From positions 1 through 29,979 of the forward strand of contig JBOGJG010000314.1 of the NCBI GenBank assembly GCA_050747825.1: a DNA stretch of 29,979 nucleotides, in the 5' to 3' direction. The notes beneath the pieces were generated by a model. The model had not been told where the DNA came from. It made no database searches and saw only the letters and a list, made by a program, of their open reading frames with translations. This document shows, piece by piece, positions 17,674 to 25,300 of the stretch; the first letter of the stretch is position 1; the number at the start of each line of letters is the position of its first letter. The stretch is from JBOGJG01 sp050747825. Lineage in GTDB: Bacteria > Acidobacteriota > UBA6911 > RPQK01 > JBOGJG01. A program made the position numbers and the translations under genes.

Positions 17674-17992
17674 TTTGCAGCGGACCGCCGTTCCAGAGCA
17701 GAACCGGCAACTGGAGGGCCGCCAGGGCGTAGCTCGCCTGGTCTCCCGGCGCCGGCCACCAGCGAAAGCGTCCCTGCGAGAGCCGCTTCTGGCACAGCCA
17801 CATCCCCTGGCCTTCATACTGCAAGAGCTTTAAGCTGGTCCGTCGTCGGTTGGTAAAAACAAAGACCACGCCGGACATCGGCTCCGCGCCGAGCTTCTGC
17901 CGGCAGATGGCGGCCAGGCCATCGATGCCTCGCCGGAAGTCGACCGGCTCGACGGCTAACAGCACGCGTTGTTGAGGGCCGATATTGATCAT
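17537..17992 (-). CDS. tnpB: IS66 accessory protein TnpB (Orf2)
   Basis: The 151-residue protein shows the IS66 Orf2 pattern: VLLAVEPVDFRRGIDGLAA (10-28), GAEPMSGVVFVFTNRRRTSLKLL (35-57) and LCQKRLSQGRFRWWP (66-80). In the family TnpB is about 115 residues and is needed, with TnpA, for transposition, though its mechanism is unknown. The last ~40 residues here exceed the family length and run over the 3' end of tnpC, so the extension is probably read-through into formerly non-coding DNA rather than a domain. The ATG at 17992 lies three bases after the tnpA stop, so the pair is co-translated. It is in opposite orientation to tnpC, which is unusual. Confidence 0.9.
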   Translation of the reverse strand: MINIGPQQRVLLAVEPVDFRRGIDGLAAICRQKLGAEPMSGVVFVFTNRRRTSLKLLQYEGQGMWLCQKRLSQGRFRWWPAPGDQASYALAALQLPVLLWNGGPLQTTLGELWRPLPSERLTSSSDPAAGPSRAESRPVWTQGRGRFLVER

Positions 17993-17995
17993 GGC

Positions 17996-18457
17996 TCAGC
18001 CCCGATAAAAAATCCCGACCAAGGCCTGCATATAGCCCACCTCCGGGAGCGCCCCTTCGATCCGGAGGCGATTGCCGTCCGCCCGCTCGAAGACCACGGT
18101 GCACGACGGCCCGGGTCTTTCCGCTGCGAGCAAACGAGGATCGCTCGTGGGCAACCAGGTTGTCAGATCGATAAACTGCGGCACCCCACTGGGTTGCCCT
18201 TTCGGCCACTCTTTCGGCAAGCGTGCCTCCTGGGCACTCAGTCGCTTCAGCTTGTTGTACTCCAGTCGAAACTCCCGGCTAATCCGATGCAACGACAACT
18301 CGCCCTGGTAGGAGAGAGCGATCTGCCAAAGCCGCTCCGGAATGCGTTCTCGCTTGCCCCGGGTCTTTCTCCAGTGATCCCATTCGCGTTTGTCCCGCTC
18401 CAGCCGCTCCAGGACCGCCGCGGGAACATTGTCTTGCTGTGTTGTTGGATTTCTCAT
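17996..18457 (-). CDS. tnpA: IS66 accessory protein TnpA-like
   Basis: A 153-residue protein immediately upstream of tnpB. Residues 35-75 (RIPERLWQIALSYQGELSLHRISREFRLEYNKLKRL) look like a helix-turn-helix of the IS66 TnpA/Orf1 type, and the C-terminal end (CTVVFERADGNRLRIEG) matches the usual '..VE...G.RLRI' ending. TnpA is thought to bind DNA during IS66 transposition. The ATG at 18457 is 31 bases inside the right inverted repeat; no strong ribosome site is visible. Since the host operon is transcribed in the same direction, read-through could express tnpAB. Bases 18211-18226 inside the gene repeat part of the terminal inverted repeat. Confidence 0.75.
   Translation of the reverse strand: MRNPTTQQDNVPAAVLERLERDKREWDHWRKTRGKRERIPERLWQIALSYQGELSLHRISREFRLEYNKLKRLSAQEARLPKEWPKGQPSGVPQFIDLTTWLPTSDPRLLAAERPGPSCTVVFERADGNRLRIEGALPEVGYMQALVGIFYRG
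18211..18226 (+). repeat. Internal 16-bp copy of the transposon terminal repeat
   Basis: CTTTCGGCAAGCGTGC is identical to positions 6-21 of the right inverted repeat and matches the left one at 15 of 16. Its orientation on the plus strand is the same as the left end. It lies inside tnpA, where its complement encodes part of the peptide ARLPKE. Confidence 0.85.
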
Positions 18458-18488
18458 GGAGGCAGGCTATTCCACACTGGCCTCGCCC

Positions 18489-18514
18489 GTCACGCACGCT
18501 TGCCGAAAGGACAC
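18489..18514 (-). repeat. Right terminal inverted repeat
   Basis: Read on the minus strand it begins GTGTCCTTTCGGCAAG and pairs with 15066-15091 at 25 of 26 positions. It directly abuts the right target duplication. Confidence 0.95.
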
Positions 18515-18522
18515 CCTACTTC
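18515..18522. repeat. Right target-site duplication of the transposon
   Basis: CCTACTTC, identical to 15058-15065. In the GMC gene frame its complement encodes Glu-Val-Gly at residues 29-31. Confidence 0.95.
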
Positions 18523-18606
18523 GGCAAGCTCCTTTGCCATAAAGCCTCCTGCAGCTCCGGAGCCCACAATGCAGACGTCGTAGACACCACCCTTAGCAGA
18601 GTACAT
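18515..18606 (-). pseudogene. GMC oxidoreductase, N-terminal 31 codons (cut off by the transposon)
   Basis: From ATG 18606 the minus strand reads VYDVCIVGSGAAGG, the FAD-binding GxGxxG Rossmann motif of GMC oxidoreductases, then FMAKELAEVG at the target duplication. The downstream half resumes at 15065 with EVGARIILLEAG. Joining 18606-18515 to 15057-13524 gives 1626 bases, exactly 542 codons including the stop, so the insertion is the only lesion. AAAGGA lies about eight bases upstream, and the subunit 3 stop is 18 bases upstream. If translated, this piece would continue a few codons into the element and stop at its TGA, giving a short non-functional peptide. Confidence 0.92.
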
Positions 18607-18624
18607 TCAGGGGTCCTTTCTGGA

Positions 18625-19242
18625 TCACTTTGGCGCCCAGTTCAGATGCTCTGGGTGCTGGCAGCCGGGAAATTCCGCCAGGTAGGTGTTCCCCTGATAA
18701 CCCAACTCCTGGAGGAGCCCGATCTCGGAAGTGTAATAGCCCTGGATGGTTCGGTTTTTGATATCTTGAAAAAATCGGACTCCCGGTTCATTTTTCGCAC
18801 TCGGGTTGTCATCAGCCGAGATCATTGTGAGCAGAGCCCCCTGCTGTTCCTCGCCGAGCTGCAGAAAGTTTTTTCCGTACTGTTCACGGCTTGTCCCATC
18901 TACCCAGTGAAGCCCTTTAAGAAAAGCTTGTTGGGTCTGAGAATCCGATTGGCTTAAGACAAAGTCGATGTACTGATTGACCCGGGCTGCCTTGGCCCCC
19001 GGAGTATCCGTTTCCGGAATAATGAGCTCGCAGATCTGAGTGACCAACTCGTTTTGCTGAATATCGAAAAAGCGTGGGGTCCAGGTTTCTTTATCCTCTT
19101 GAAGCGGTACGAGGGGGTGAACATGTTTGGGGCCATGAAGAAGCTTGCTCGCCTGGAGCTCCTTAATGAGCGGGAGGAGAGAGCAAGCTCCCACGGTTCT
19201 CTTCAGCGCTTCCCTGCGATCGATCCTCTCTTTGTTAGGCAT
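18625..19242 (-). CDS. Gluconate 2-dehydrogenase subunit 3 family protein
   Basis: The 205-residue product belongs to the gluconate 2-dehydrogenase subunit 3 family, the small partner of membrane GMC dehydrogenases. The N-terminus has a twin-arginine-like motif (DRREALKRTVGACSLLPLI, residues 8-26). The family body includes FFDIQQNELVTQICELIIPETDTPGAKAA and YIDFVLSQ, then AFLKGLHWVD and VRFFQDIKNRTIQGYYTSEIG, the last being a conserved end motif. In related enzymes the small subunit carries the Tat signal and the catalytic subunit, which lacks one, is exported with it; the GMC half here also has no signal. It sits 18 bases upstream of the interrupted GMC gene and 33 bases after the TPR gene. 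With its partner broken, the protein is probably an orphan now. Confidence 0.9.
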   Translation of the reverse strand: MPNKERIDRREALKRTVGACSLLPLIKELQASKLLHGPKHVHPLVPLQEDKETWTPRFFDIQQNELVTQICELIIPETDTPGAKAARVNQYIDFVLSQSDSQTQQAFLKGLHWVDGTSREQYGKNFLQLGEEQQGALLTMISADDNPSAKNEPGVRFFQDIKNRTIQGYYTSEIGLLQELGYQGNTYLAEFPGCQHPEHLNWAPK

Positions 19243-19275
19243 GTTCGCCGATTATACTCACAAACCAATACTCCG

Positions 19276-20817
19276 TCATGGCCCGAGCGCTTCCCGCCCG
19301 GTGGAAATCAACTCTTCCTGAGGGGTCTTTTCTCTCTCTCGATATTTCAAAAAGATATCCAGTGCCTGATTCGCCTTCTCTGTCTTGCCCAGTCTGCGGT
19401 ACACCTGTCCCAGCGGGTAATAGGCCTCGTACAGGTCAGGCTTCAGCTCAACGGCCTTCTCGAGAACGCCGGCAGCCTTCTCGAACTGGCTCAGTCGCAC
19501 CAATGTTTTCCCGTACTGATAGTAGGCGGTGGCATAGCCGGGATCCAGGGAGAGGGCTTTTTGGAAGACCTCGACGGCGCCTTTCAGATCATTCTCAAAC
19601 GCGAGATGCATACCGTAGATGGTCAGGTAAAAAACATTGAACGGCTGCAGCTCGACAGCCCTTTCCAGATGCGGCCTGGCCTTGGCCGGGGATCCACGAT
19701 TGAGTTCCACCAGTGCTTTCAAAAAATGTGCCTGGTGGAATTCGGGGCGAAGAGCCGTAGCTCGCTGCAACTCCTCCATGGCGGTTTCGTACTCGTCCAG
19801 GATATAGCGGCTGACGGCCAGACTATAGAAAGCGTCCGGCTGCTGATCGTCCAGCTCGATCAAAGTTTTGAGCAGTTCGACCGCTCTTTTCTGATTTCCA
19901 AACTTTTGATGAAGGCGGCTTACTGTAAGCAATACCGTCACGTCCGCAGGACTCTGTTCGAGTGCTTTCTCCACCGCTTCCGCGGCGGCATCCAGGTCGT
20001 TCAATATTCCGTGGGCCCGCGCCCTGGCCTGATAGTAGCCGGTTTCTTTTTCGGAAACCTTCTCCAGCACCTCGAGCGCCCGCAGGGCTTCTCCTTCCTG
20101 CAGGAAAGCTTCTGCCATCAGGCGATGAACAGCATCGTCATGGGGTGCGAGTTCCAAGGCCCGGTCCAGATGTGACCGTGCTAGGACGGGCAGTGAGGCC
20201 GAAAGGAACAGTTCGGCAGCAGCGGACTGCACAGCCGGATCTCGAGAGTAACGCGTCAGAAGCAAATCAGATTTTTCACTCGCCCGGTCAAGCGCGCCGG
20301 CCATCAGATAAGCTCGAAGCAGCTGGATCGGGAGCTCCGGCCCTTGAAAGCCCAGTTGGTCGGCCTTCTTGAGATAGACGACCGCTTCGTCGCGCCGCCC
20401 CCGTTCAAGAAGCACTACTCCCAGATTGTAAATCGCTTCCAGATTCTCGGCGTCTAGCTCCAATGTCCTTTCGAGTTCTCGGATGCCTTCTTTGAACTTT
20501 TCTTGCCGCAGCAGCGCTAAAGCCAAATTGTAATGAATGGACGAAGAGTCCGGTTTCAGTCGAAGCGCTTCTTTAAAAGATTCTTCTGCTTCCATCAACT
20601 GCCCCAAATTCGATAGCGCGATACCCAGGTAAACGTGAGCCGGGTAAAAATCCGGATGAGCTTGGACGAGCTTCTGAAGCTCGTCCCTGGCCGCCTGGTA
20701 GCGGCCCCCTTCGAGAAGCCGGGCGGCTTTATCGATCTCCTGGCGCAGGCTGGAGGGATGATCCAAATTCTGCGAGGAGAGAAGGGAAAATACCAGGAGG
20801 AGCAACGTTAATCCCAT
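19276..20817 (-). CDS. Exported tetratricopeptide repeat protein, about 13 repeats
   Basis: The product has 513 residues. Residues 1-16 form a short hydrophobic signal segment (MGLTLLLLVFSLLSSQ). It is otherwise almost wholly TPR units, e.g. FYPAHVYLGIALSNLGQLMEAEESF, SSIHYNLALALLRQEKFKEGI and ATAYYQYGKTLVRLSQFEKAAGVL. The C-terminus is short and charged (FLKYREREKTPQEELIS). A periplasmic scaffold for the neighbouring redox proteins is the simplest idea; there is no catalytic domain. It is 67 bases downstream of the DUF1501 gene and 33 bases upstream of the subunit 3 gene, all same strand, consistent with one operon. It parallels the TPR gene at 3069-4250 of the other cluster, though the order and length differ. 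Confidence 0.92.
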   Translation of the reverse strand: MGLTLLLLVFSLLSSQNLDHPSSLRQEIDKAARLLEGGRYQAARDELQKLVQAHPDFYPAHVYLGIALSNLGQLMEAEESFKEALRLKPDSSSIHYNLALALLRQEKFKEGIRELERTLELDAENLEAIYNLGVVLLERGRRDEAVVYLKKADQLGFQGPELPIQLLRAYLMAGALDRASEKSDLLLTRYSRDPAVQSAAAELFLSASLPVLARSHLDRALELAPHDDAVHRLMAEAFLQEGEALRALEVLEKVSEKETGYYQARARAHGILNDLDAAAEAVEKALEQSPADVTVLLTVSRLHQKFGNQKRAVELLKTLIELDDQQPDAFYSLAVSRYILDEYETAMEELQRATALRPEFHQAHFLKALVELNRGSPAKARPHLERAVELQPFNVFYLTIYGMHLAFENDLKGAVEVFQKALSLDPGYATAYYQYGKTLVRLSQFEKAAGVLEKAVELKPDLYEAYYPLGQVYRRLGKTEKANQALDIFLKYREREKTPQEELISTGREALGP

Positions 20818-20884
20818 GAGAACAAGATCGTACTATACAGGAACAAGAAATTGTGGGTAACGCCAACGAAGCTGGATTTCGCAG

Positions 20885-22348
20885 CTACGCCAGCAGTTTG
20901 TGAATGATCTCTCCATGCACGTCGGTCAGTCGAAAATCGCGTCCCTGGAAGCGATAGGTCAACCGGGTGTGGTCGAGTCCCAGCAGGTGGAGGATAGTGG
21001 CCTGAAGATCGTGAATGTGCACGGGACCTTCCAGGATGTTGTAACCCAGTTCATCGGTGGAGCCGATACTGATTCCCCGCTCGATCCCACCGCCTGTCAT
21101 CCAGATGGTGTACGCCTTTCGATGGTGATCTCGACCCAGCATCTTGGGGGTAGCCTCTCCTTGCAACATGGGGGTCCGGCCGAACTCACCACCCCAAATC
21201 ACGAGGGTTTCCTCCAGGAGGCCGCGCTGCTTGAGGTCCTTCACCAGGGCTGCCGCCCCTCGGTCCGTCTGTTCGCAGCGCTCCGGTAAATTGGTGACCA
21301 GGTTTTGATCTCCAGTTCCTCCGTGATGGTCCCATCCTCCATGGTAAAGCTGGACGAAACGCACCCCCCGCTCGATCATTCTTCGCGCCAGCAGGCAGTT
21401 GTTGGCAAAGGAAATCTTGCCGGGCTCCGTGCCGTACATCTCGCGAATGGAAGCCGGCTCGCTGGAGATATCCATCAGCTCGGGGACGCTGGTCTGCATT
21501 CGGTAGGCCAGCTCATAGGAGGCGATGCGGGTGGCGATCTCCGGATCCCCGATATCCAGCAGGGATCCCTGATTGAGATCCCTCAGCGTATCCAGAGACT
21601 GGCGCCGGAGCTCGCTGTCGATACCGGGTGGGTCGGAGAGAAACAGGACAGGGTCTCCCTCGGACCGAAATTGCACACCCTGGTAGACGGTTGGGAGAAA
21701 ACCGCTACCCCAACAGACCGTGCCGCAGCGCCCGGCCTTGCCGGAGGCCAGAACCACGAATCCGGGAAGATTCTTGTTTTCACTTCCAAGTCCATAAGTG
21801 ACCCAGGAACCCATGGCGGGTCGGCCCATGCGCGGTGATCCCGTGTTGATGAATAGCTGTGCCGGAACGTGATTGAACTGCTCGGTATGCATGGTGCGGA
21901 TAAAGGTAATGTCGTCCACCACCTCTGCCAGGTGGGGCAGGAGCTCGGAAAGGTATACCCCCGATTTTCCGTGACGCTGGAACTTGTAGCGTGTGCTTAG
22001 CAGTTTTGGGACACCTCTCAGGAAGGCAAAACGTTCTCCCTCGATCAGGGATTCCGGGACCTTCTCACCGTCCATCTCCGTCAGCTTGGGTTTGTACTCG
22101 AACAGGTCAAGCTGGGACGGAGCACCCGCCATAAACATGTAAATAACGCTTTTCACTTTGGCTGGAAAATGCGGTGGCCGCGGAGCCAGCGGACGATCGG
22201 CGGCCGTCGGGCCGGCCGCAAACAGATTGTCATTGAGGAGCGAGCAAAGGGCAATGGCGCCCACGCTCATCGCGCTTTGGAAAAAGAAGCGGCGCCGGCT
22301 GGTGACGATGTCCTCTCGGGTGGCGGTGGTTTCCTCTCTTCTTTTCAT
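20885..22348 (-). CDS. DUF1501 family protein with Tat signal (second copy)
   Basis: A 487-residue paralogue of the 7046-8488 protein. The Tat signal has SRRRFFFQSAMSVGA at about 17-31, followed by the DUF1501 body: FMAGAPSQLDLFEYKPK, RTMHTEQFNHVPAQ, GVRFVQLYHGGWDHHGG, VIWGGEFGRTPM, GRDHHRKAYTIWMTGGG and HDLQATILHLLGLDH. Metal-type His/Asp motifs are kept. The start is ambiguous: ATG 22348 has AAAGGG at a good distance, mirroring the geometry of the first cluster, while ATG 22357 overlaps the upstream stop as ATGA. I prefer 22348; the difference is three residues. Longer frames reaching 22729 overlap the PSCyt1 gene and are not needed. Confidence 0.92.
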   Translation of the reverse strand: MKRREETTATREDIVTSRRRFFFQSAMSVGAIALCSLLNDNLFAAGPTAADRPLAPRPPHFPAKVKSVIYMFMAGAPSQLDLFEYKPKLTEMDGEKVPESLIEGERFAFLRGVPKLLSTRYKFQRHGKSGVYLSELLPHLAEVVDDITFIRTMHTEQFNHVPAQLFINTGSPRMGRPAMGSWVTYGLGSENKNLPGFVVLASGKAGRCGTVCWGSGFLPTVYQGVQFRSEGDPVLFLSDPPGIDSELRRQSLDTLRDLNQGSLLDIGDPEIATRIASYELAYRMQTSVPELMDISSEPASIREMYGTEPGKISFANNCLLARRMIERGVRFVQLYHGGWDHHGGTGDQNLVTNLPERCEQTDRGAAALVKDLKQRGLLEETLVIWGGEFGRTPMLQGEATPKMLGRDHHRKAYTIWMTGGGIERGISIGSTDELGYNILEGPVHIHDLQATILHLLGLDHTRLTYRFQGRDFRLTDVHGEIIHKLLA

Positions 22349-22353
22349 AGTCT

Positions 22354-25300
22354 TCATCCCTTTGTAATCGTCTCGTCCATATTGAGTAAGACGTTGGACA
22401 CGACGGTAAGAGCGGCCAGCCTGACGAGGTCCAGGTCTGCCGGCGGGTCGAGTTCGCCGGAGAAGACCAGGGCGCGGGCCGAACTCGGGTTTTTCTTGAA
22501 TTTGTGCAGTGCTTTCTCGTACAAATCCACCAGACTGTCCAGTTCGTCCTCTTTGGCGTGTCGCGCCACACACAAGCGAAGCCCATAGGTTAGCTGGTCT
22601 CGGATTGCCCCCGGCGCCTCGGTCATCATGCGCTGTGCCAGGCCGATGGCCGGCTCGACGAAGGCGGGATCGTTCAGCGTGGTCAGGGCCTGAAGAGGGG
22701 TGTTGGTGCGGGAACGGCTGACCGTGCATACATCGCGCCGAGGAAAGTCGAAGGTGAGGAAAGCCGGGTAAGGTGCCGTTCGGCGCCAGAAAGTGTAAAG
22801 ACCCCGCCGGTAGCGGTCGGATCCCTCACTGGTCTCCCAGCGCGCCATCAGATCAAAGAAACTGAAGCTGTCGTCCAGTATCCCTTCCGGTTGCGGGGGA
22901 AAAACGCTCGGACCACCGATTTCGAGATTCAGGAGCCCGCCAACCGCAAGTGCGATGTCCCGGATCATCTCCACCGGGACGCGAAAGCGTGGACCTCGGG
23001 TGAGCAGGCTGTTGTAGGGATCCTGCTTGAGAAGATCCGGCGTGACGCGGGAAGACTCCCGATACGTCGCCGAAGTGACGATAAGGCGGTGCATCCGTTT
23101 CAGATCCCAATCCTGCATGAACTCGGTAGCCAGCCAGTCCAGGAGTTGGGGATGGGTGGGAGGCTCACTTCGAGTCCCAAAATCCTCGAGGGTTTCCACA
23201 ATCCCCCGGCCGAAGTATTCCGCCCAGATCCGGTTCATGGTCACGCGCGCCGTCAGCGGATTGTCCCGGTCCACCAGCCAGCGGGCCAGGCCCAGCCGGT
23301 GGGCCGGCTGATCTTTGGGAAAGGGATGCAATACGGCCGGCACGCCGGGCTCGACGCGCTCTCCGGGACTCAGATAGTTGCCGCGGATCAGGACATGAGT
23401 GGGCCGTGGCTCCTTCATTTCCTCCATGGTCAAAGTGGTGGGGATATCCAGGTTCCACAGGTCGCGGCGCAACTCGGCCAGGCGTTCCCGGGCAGGCTCG
23501 AGCAACGGCGTGATGGATCGGAAATAAGCGACCAGATCCTCACTCTGTACGTCGCTCCTCTCGGCGGGAGACGACGCCAGAATGGGTCGCACCAGTTCAA
23601 TCCCGGGATTCGGGTCTGTCGTGACCCAAAGGCTGAAGCGCCCGATCTGGTGATGCTCGAGCGGAGATTCCTGCTGGAGACGGATTCGCAGCCGGGTTTC
23701 AGATGAAGAGTCCAGCAGGCTTTCAGCTACAAAAACCGCCTCGTGGTGTCCAGGCTCCCCCGCGGGGCCGATCCTCACGCCCCAGCCCGTCTCAGAGCGG
23801 CCGTCGAGCGCACCCCGGACGCGATATCCCTTTCCGGCTTGGTCAGCCAGGGCCGTGGCAAAGTGAACCTTTTGGGGGTCGCGCGACGCGTCGAAGATTG
23901 TACCTTTATCCTGAGCCGGCAGAATCTCCACCTCGAAGCCGGTGAGGATAAAAGCCCCCTTCGGGCCGCGCCCCGGCCCGCCCTGAGGAAGATCTTCATG
24001 AGGCAGAACCTCGAGTTTCAGCGCAGTGATCCCTCTCAAATCCGTTTTGACGCCGATGCTGTAAAGATCCCGGTCCGATTCCGTCCCGCTCACCAGAATA
24101 GAATGGTCCTCCAGCTCGGTCAGTGTGACTCCGGAGGAGGCAAACGACTGGACGGGATCCAGGCGTACCCACTCCGGCTGGTGTCGGTCGGCCCGCATCT
24201 CCTGCTCCCACCGCCGTTGAGCCGACTCGAGGTCGGCCGTCGAAGTCCTGAGTCTCTCTTCCAAGCGGGCGATCTCATCCAGCCACCTTTGTCGTTTGGC
24301 CTCCTGTTCGGGCGTGGGAACCTCGATTTCTCCGCCCAGGCCGAGGAGCCTCAGGTTGAATTCGTCGGTTTCCACGTCGGGCACCGTCTTGTTGAAGAAA
24401 GCGTAAAACTGGTAGTACTCCTTCTGAGTGATGGGGTCGTACTTGTGGTTGTGACACTGGGCGCATTCCAAAGTGGTTCCCAGCCAGACGGTACCCGTAG
24501 TGTTCACGCGGTCGAGGACGGCGGCCACCCGAAATTCTTCGTGGTCCACGCCCCCTTCGTCGTTAATCATGGTATTGCGGTGAAAACCCGTGGCGACTTT
24601 CTGTTCCCGCGTGGCATGGGGGAGCAAATCGCCGGCGATCTGCTCGATCGTGAACTGATCGAACGGCATGTTCTGATTAAAGGCCTTAACGACCCAGTCG
24701 CGGTAAGGCCAGAGGCTTCGTGGCCGGTCCTTCTCATAGCCGTTGGTATCGGCATATCGGGCCAGATCCAGCCAGTGGAAGGTCCAGCGCTCGCCGTAGT
24801 GCGGCGACGCAAGCAGGCGATCCACCAGTCGTTCGTAGGCATCCGGGCGAGTATCGACCAGGAAGGCGTCCACCTCGGCCACCGAAGGAGGCAGTCCGGC
24901 CAGATCTAGAGAGACTCTGCGAATCAAAGTGGCTCTATCGGCTTCCGGCGAAGGCTGGAGCCCTTCTTTGTCCAGGCGCGCCAGTACGAACCGGTCGATC
25001 GGGTTACGGATCCAGGAGGGAATACTGACCTCCGGAAGCTCGGGGCGGATCGGCTTGACATAGGCCCAGTGTTTGGCGATCTCCTCTACGACCGCTCCCA
25101 GGCCTTCAGGCCACTCCGCCCCCTGGTCGATCCAGCCTCGAACGAGAGCTATTTCCTGGGGCGAGAGCTTCTCCCCGACCAAGGGCATCTGCGGCTGCTC
25201 CGTCAACCCCGCAATGCGGAGAAACAGCAGACTCTCTTCCGCTCTTCCTGGGACGACGGCTGGTCCGGAAACGCCTCCCTGCAGGACGATCTTTCGTGCA

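Larger units (their letters stand above)
15066..18514. mobile_element. IS66-type transposon carrying a DUF4338 (DruA-family) gene
   Basis: A 3449-bp element bounded by 26-bp inverted repeats with one mismatch and flanked by a perfect 8-bp duplication. Reading plus, it contains a DUF4338 gene, a coupled 82-residue gene and a damaged IS66 tnpC; reading minus from the right end, it has tnpA then tnpB, which converge on tnpC. It interrupts the GMC oxidoreductase gene, and removal of the element plus one duplication restores the frame exactly. The 8-bp duplication and tnpABC set place it in the IS66 family, but its ends begin GTGT rather than the usual GTAA, and tnpC faces the opposite way from tnpAB, unlike canonical IS66. 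Because tnpC lacks its catalytic core, this copy is probably non-autonomous. Confidence 0.93.

Noticed and set aside
19054..20175. 373-codon plus-strand open frame opposite the TPR and subunit 3 genes
   Set aside because: It spans two real genes on the other strand and shows no domain.
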